This document shows, piece after piece, positions 63,820 to 64,000 of a stretch of DNA of 64,000 nucleotides. The notes under the pieces are model-generated. The model was not told where the DNA came from. It searched no databases and worked only from the letters and a program-made list of their open reading frames with translations. Position 1 is the stretch's first letter; every line of letters starts with the position of its first letter. Source of the DNA: Gymnorhina tibicen (lineage: Eukaryota > Chordata > Aves > Passeriformes > Artamidae); contig VXAZ01009664.1 in assembly GCA_013399875.1 (NCBI GenBank), positions 1 through 64,000 of the forward strand, read 5' to 3'. The translations under genes were made by a program, and so were the position numbers.

Positions 63820-64000
63820 GATAGTGAAGAGCCGGGAGGCGAAGTGTTATGTGGAGTGGCTGAGGTCACTTGGTCTGTTCAGCCTGGGAAAGAGGAGACA
63901 GAGGGGAGACCTCACTGTGGTCTTCAATATACTCACAAGCAGAAGCAGAAGGACAGGTACTGATTTCTTCACTCTCATGACCAGTGACAGGACTCAAGGA
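63820..64000 (+). mobile_element. CR1 LINE fragment, cut by window end
   Basis: Plus-strand CR1 containing 'ggtctgttcagcctgggaaa', 'gaggggagacctcactgtgg', 'ctgatttcttcactctcatg' and 'accagtgacaggactcaagg'. It aligns block by block with the copy at 6360-6923 (about 6520-6670 there), including the shared 'cagacactgat/caggtactgat' and 'gaccagtgacagga' words, so the two copies belong to the same or a close subfamily. The 3' UTR continues beyond the window. The 62-codon frame at 63775-63963 is a shadow of the repeat. Confidence 0.9.

Noticed and set aside
1..64000. CRISPR array, operon, prophage or other prokaryotic system
   Set aside because: No regularly spaced direct repeats of about 24-40 bp, no dense same-strand ORFs and no ribosome binding sites. 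CR1 LINEs mark the DNA as vertebrate.
1..64000. tRNA, rRNA, snRNA or 7SK-type genes
   Set aside because: Scanned for tRNA B-box-like GGTTCRANNCC words and typical U6/5S starts. Nothing convincing was found, though a covariance-model search could not be run.

Overview
The window looks like vertebrate, most probably bird, intergenic or deep intronic DNA. It is visibly AT-rich and CpG-poor, with no operons, ribosome binding sites or dense ORFs. The identifying signal is a set of CR1 LINE 3' ends. Several finish in the ATTCTGTGATTCTRTGAT-type terminal repeat typical of CR1 in birds (also seen in crocodilians and turtles) instead of a poly(A) tail. The species cannot be named from the sequence. 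A run of 92 N at 31527-31618 shows it comes from a draft assembly.

I find no protein-coding gene, tRNA, rRNA or recognisable snRNA/snoRNA. The longest open frame, 139 codons at 2254-2673 on the minus strand, partly overlaps a CR1 tail. No frame carries a domain I recognise except fragments of the CR1 reverse-transcriptase C-terminus (about 6360-6510). Open frames of 60-140 codons are expected by chance in 64 kb of AT-rich DNA.

Layout: 1-8 kb is unique AT-rich DNA with two plus-strand CR1 fragments (2281-2402, 6360-6923). 8-20 kb is mostly unique, with a GC-richer patch (8161-8480) and a possible conserved noncoding block (8990-9260). 19.5-20.2 kb holds a hairpin, a TG microsatellite and a three-unit 25-bp tandem repeat. 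20-37 kb is unique AT-rich DNA containing a long A/C-only low-complexity tract (about 26786-26995), a weak candidate exon and the assembly gap. 37-49 kb has a 20-bp perfect palindrome, an eroded minus-strand CR1, more A/C tracts and a GC-richer segment (47260-47720). 49-64 kb is the repeat-richest part, with CR1 fragments at 49530-49797 (+), 55245-55415 (-), 57788-58235 (+), 59260-59640 (-) and 63820-64000 (+, cut by the window end). A paired RUNX-type motif cluster lies at 62114-62235.

No genes work together here. Any function would be regulatory, and the sequence alone only nominates candidates. I found no novel biological system; the findings are small structural or regulatory leads ranked modestly.
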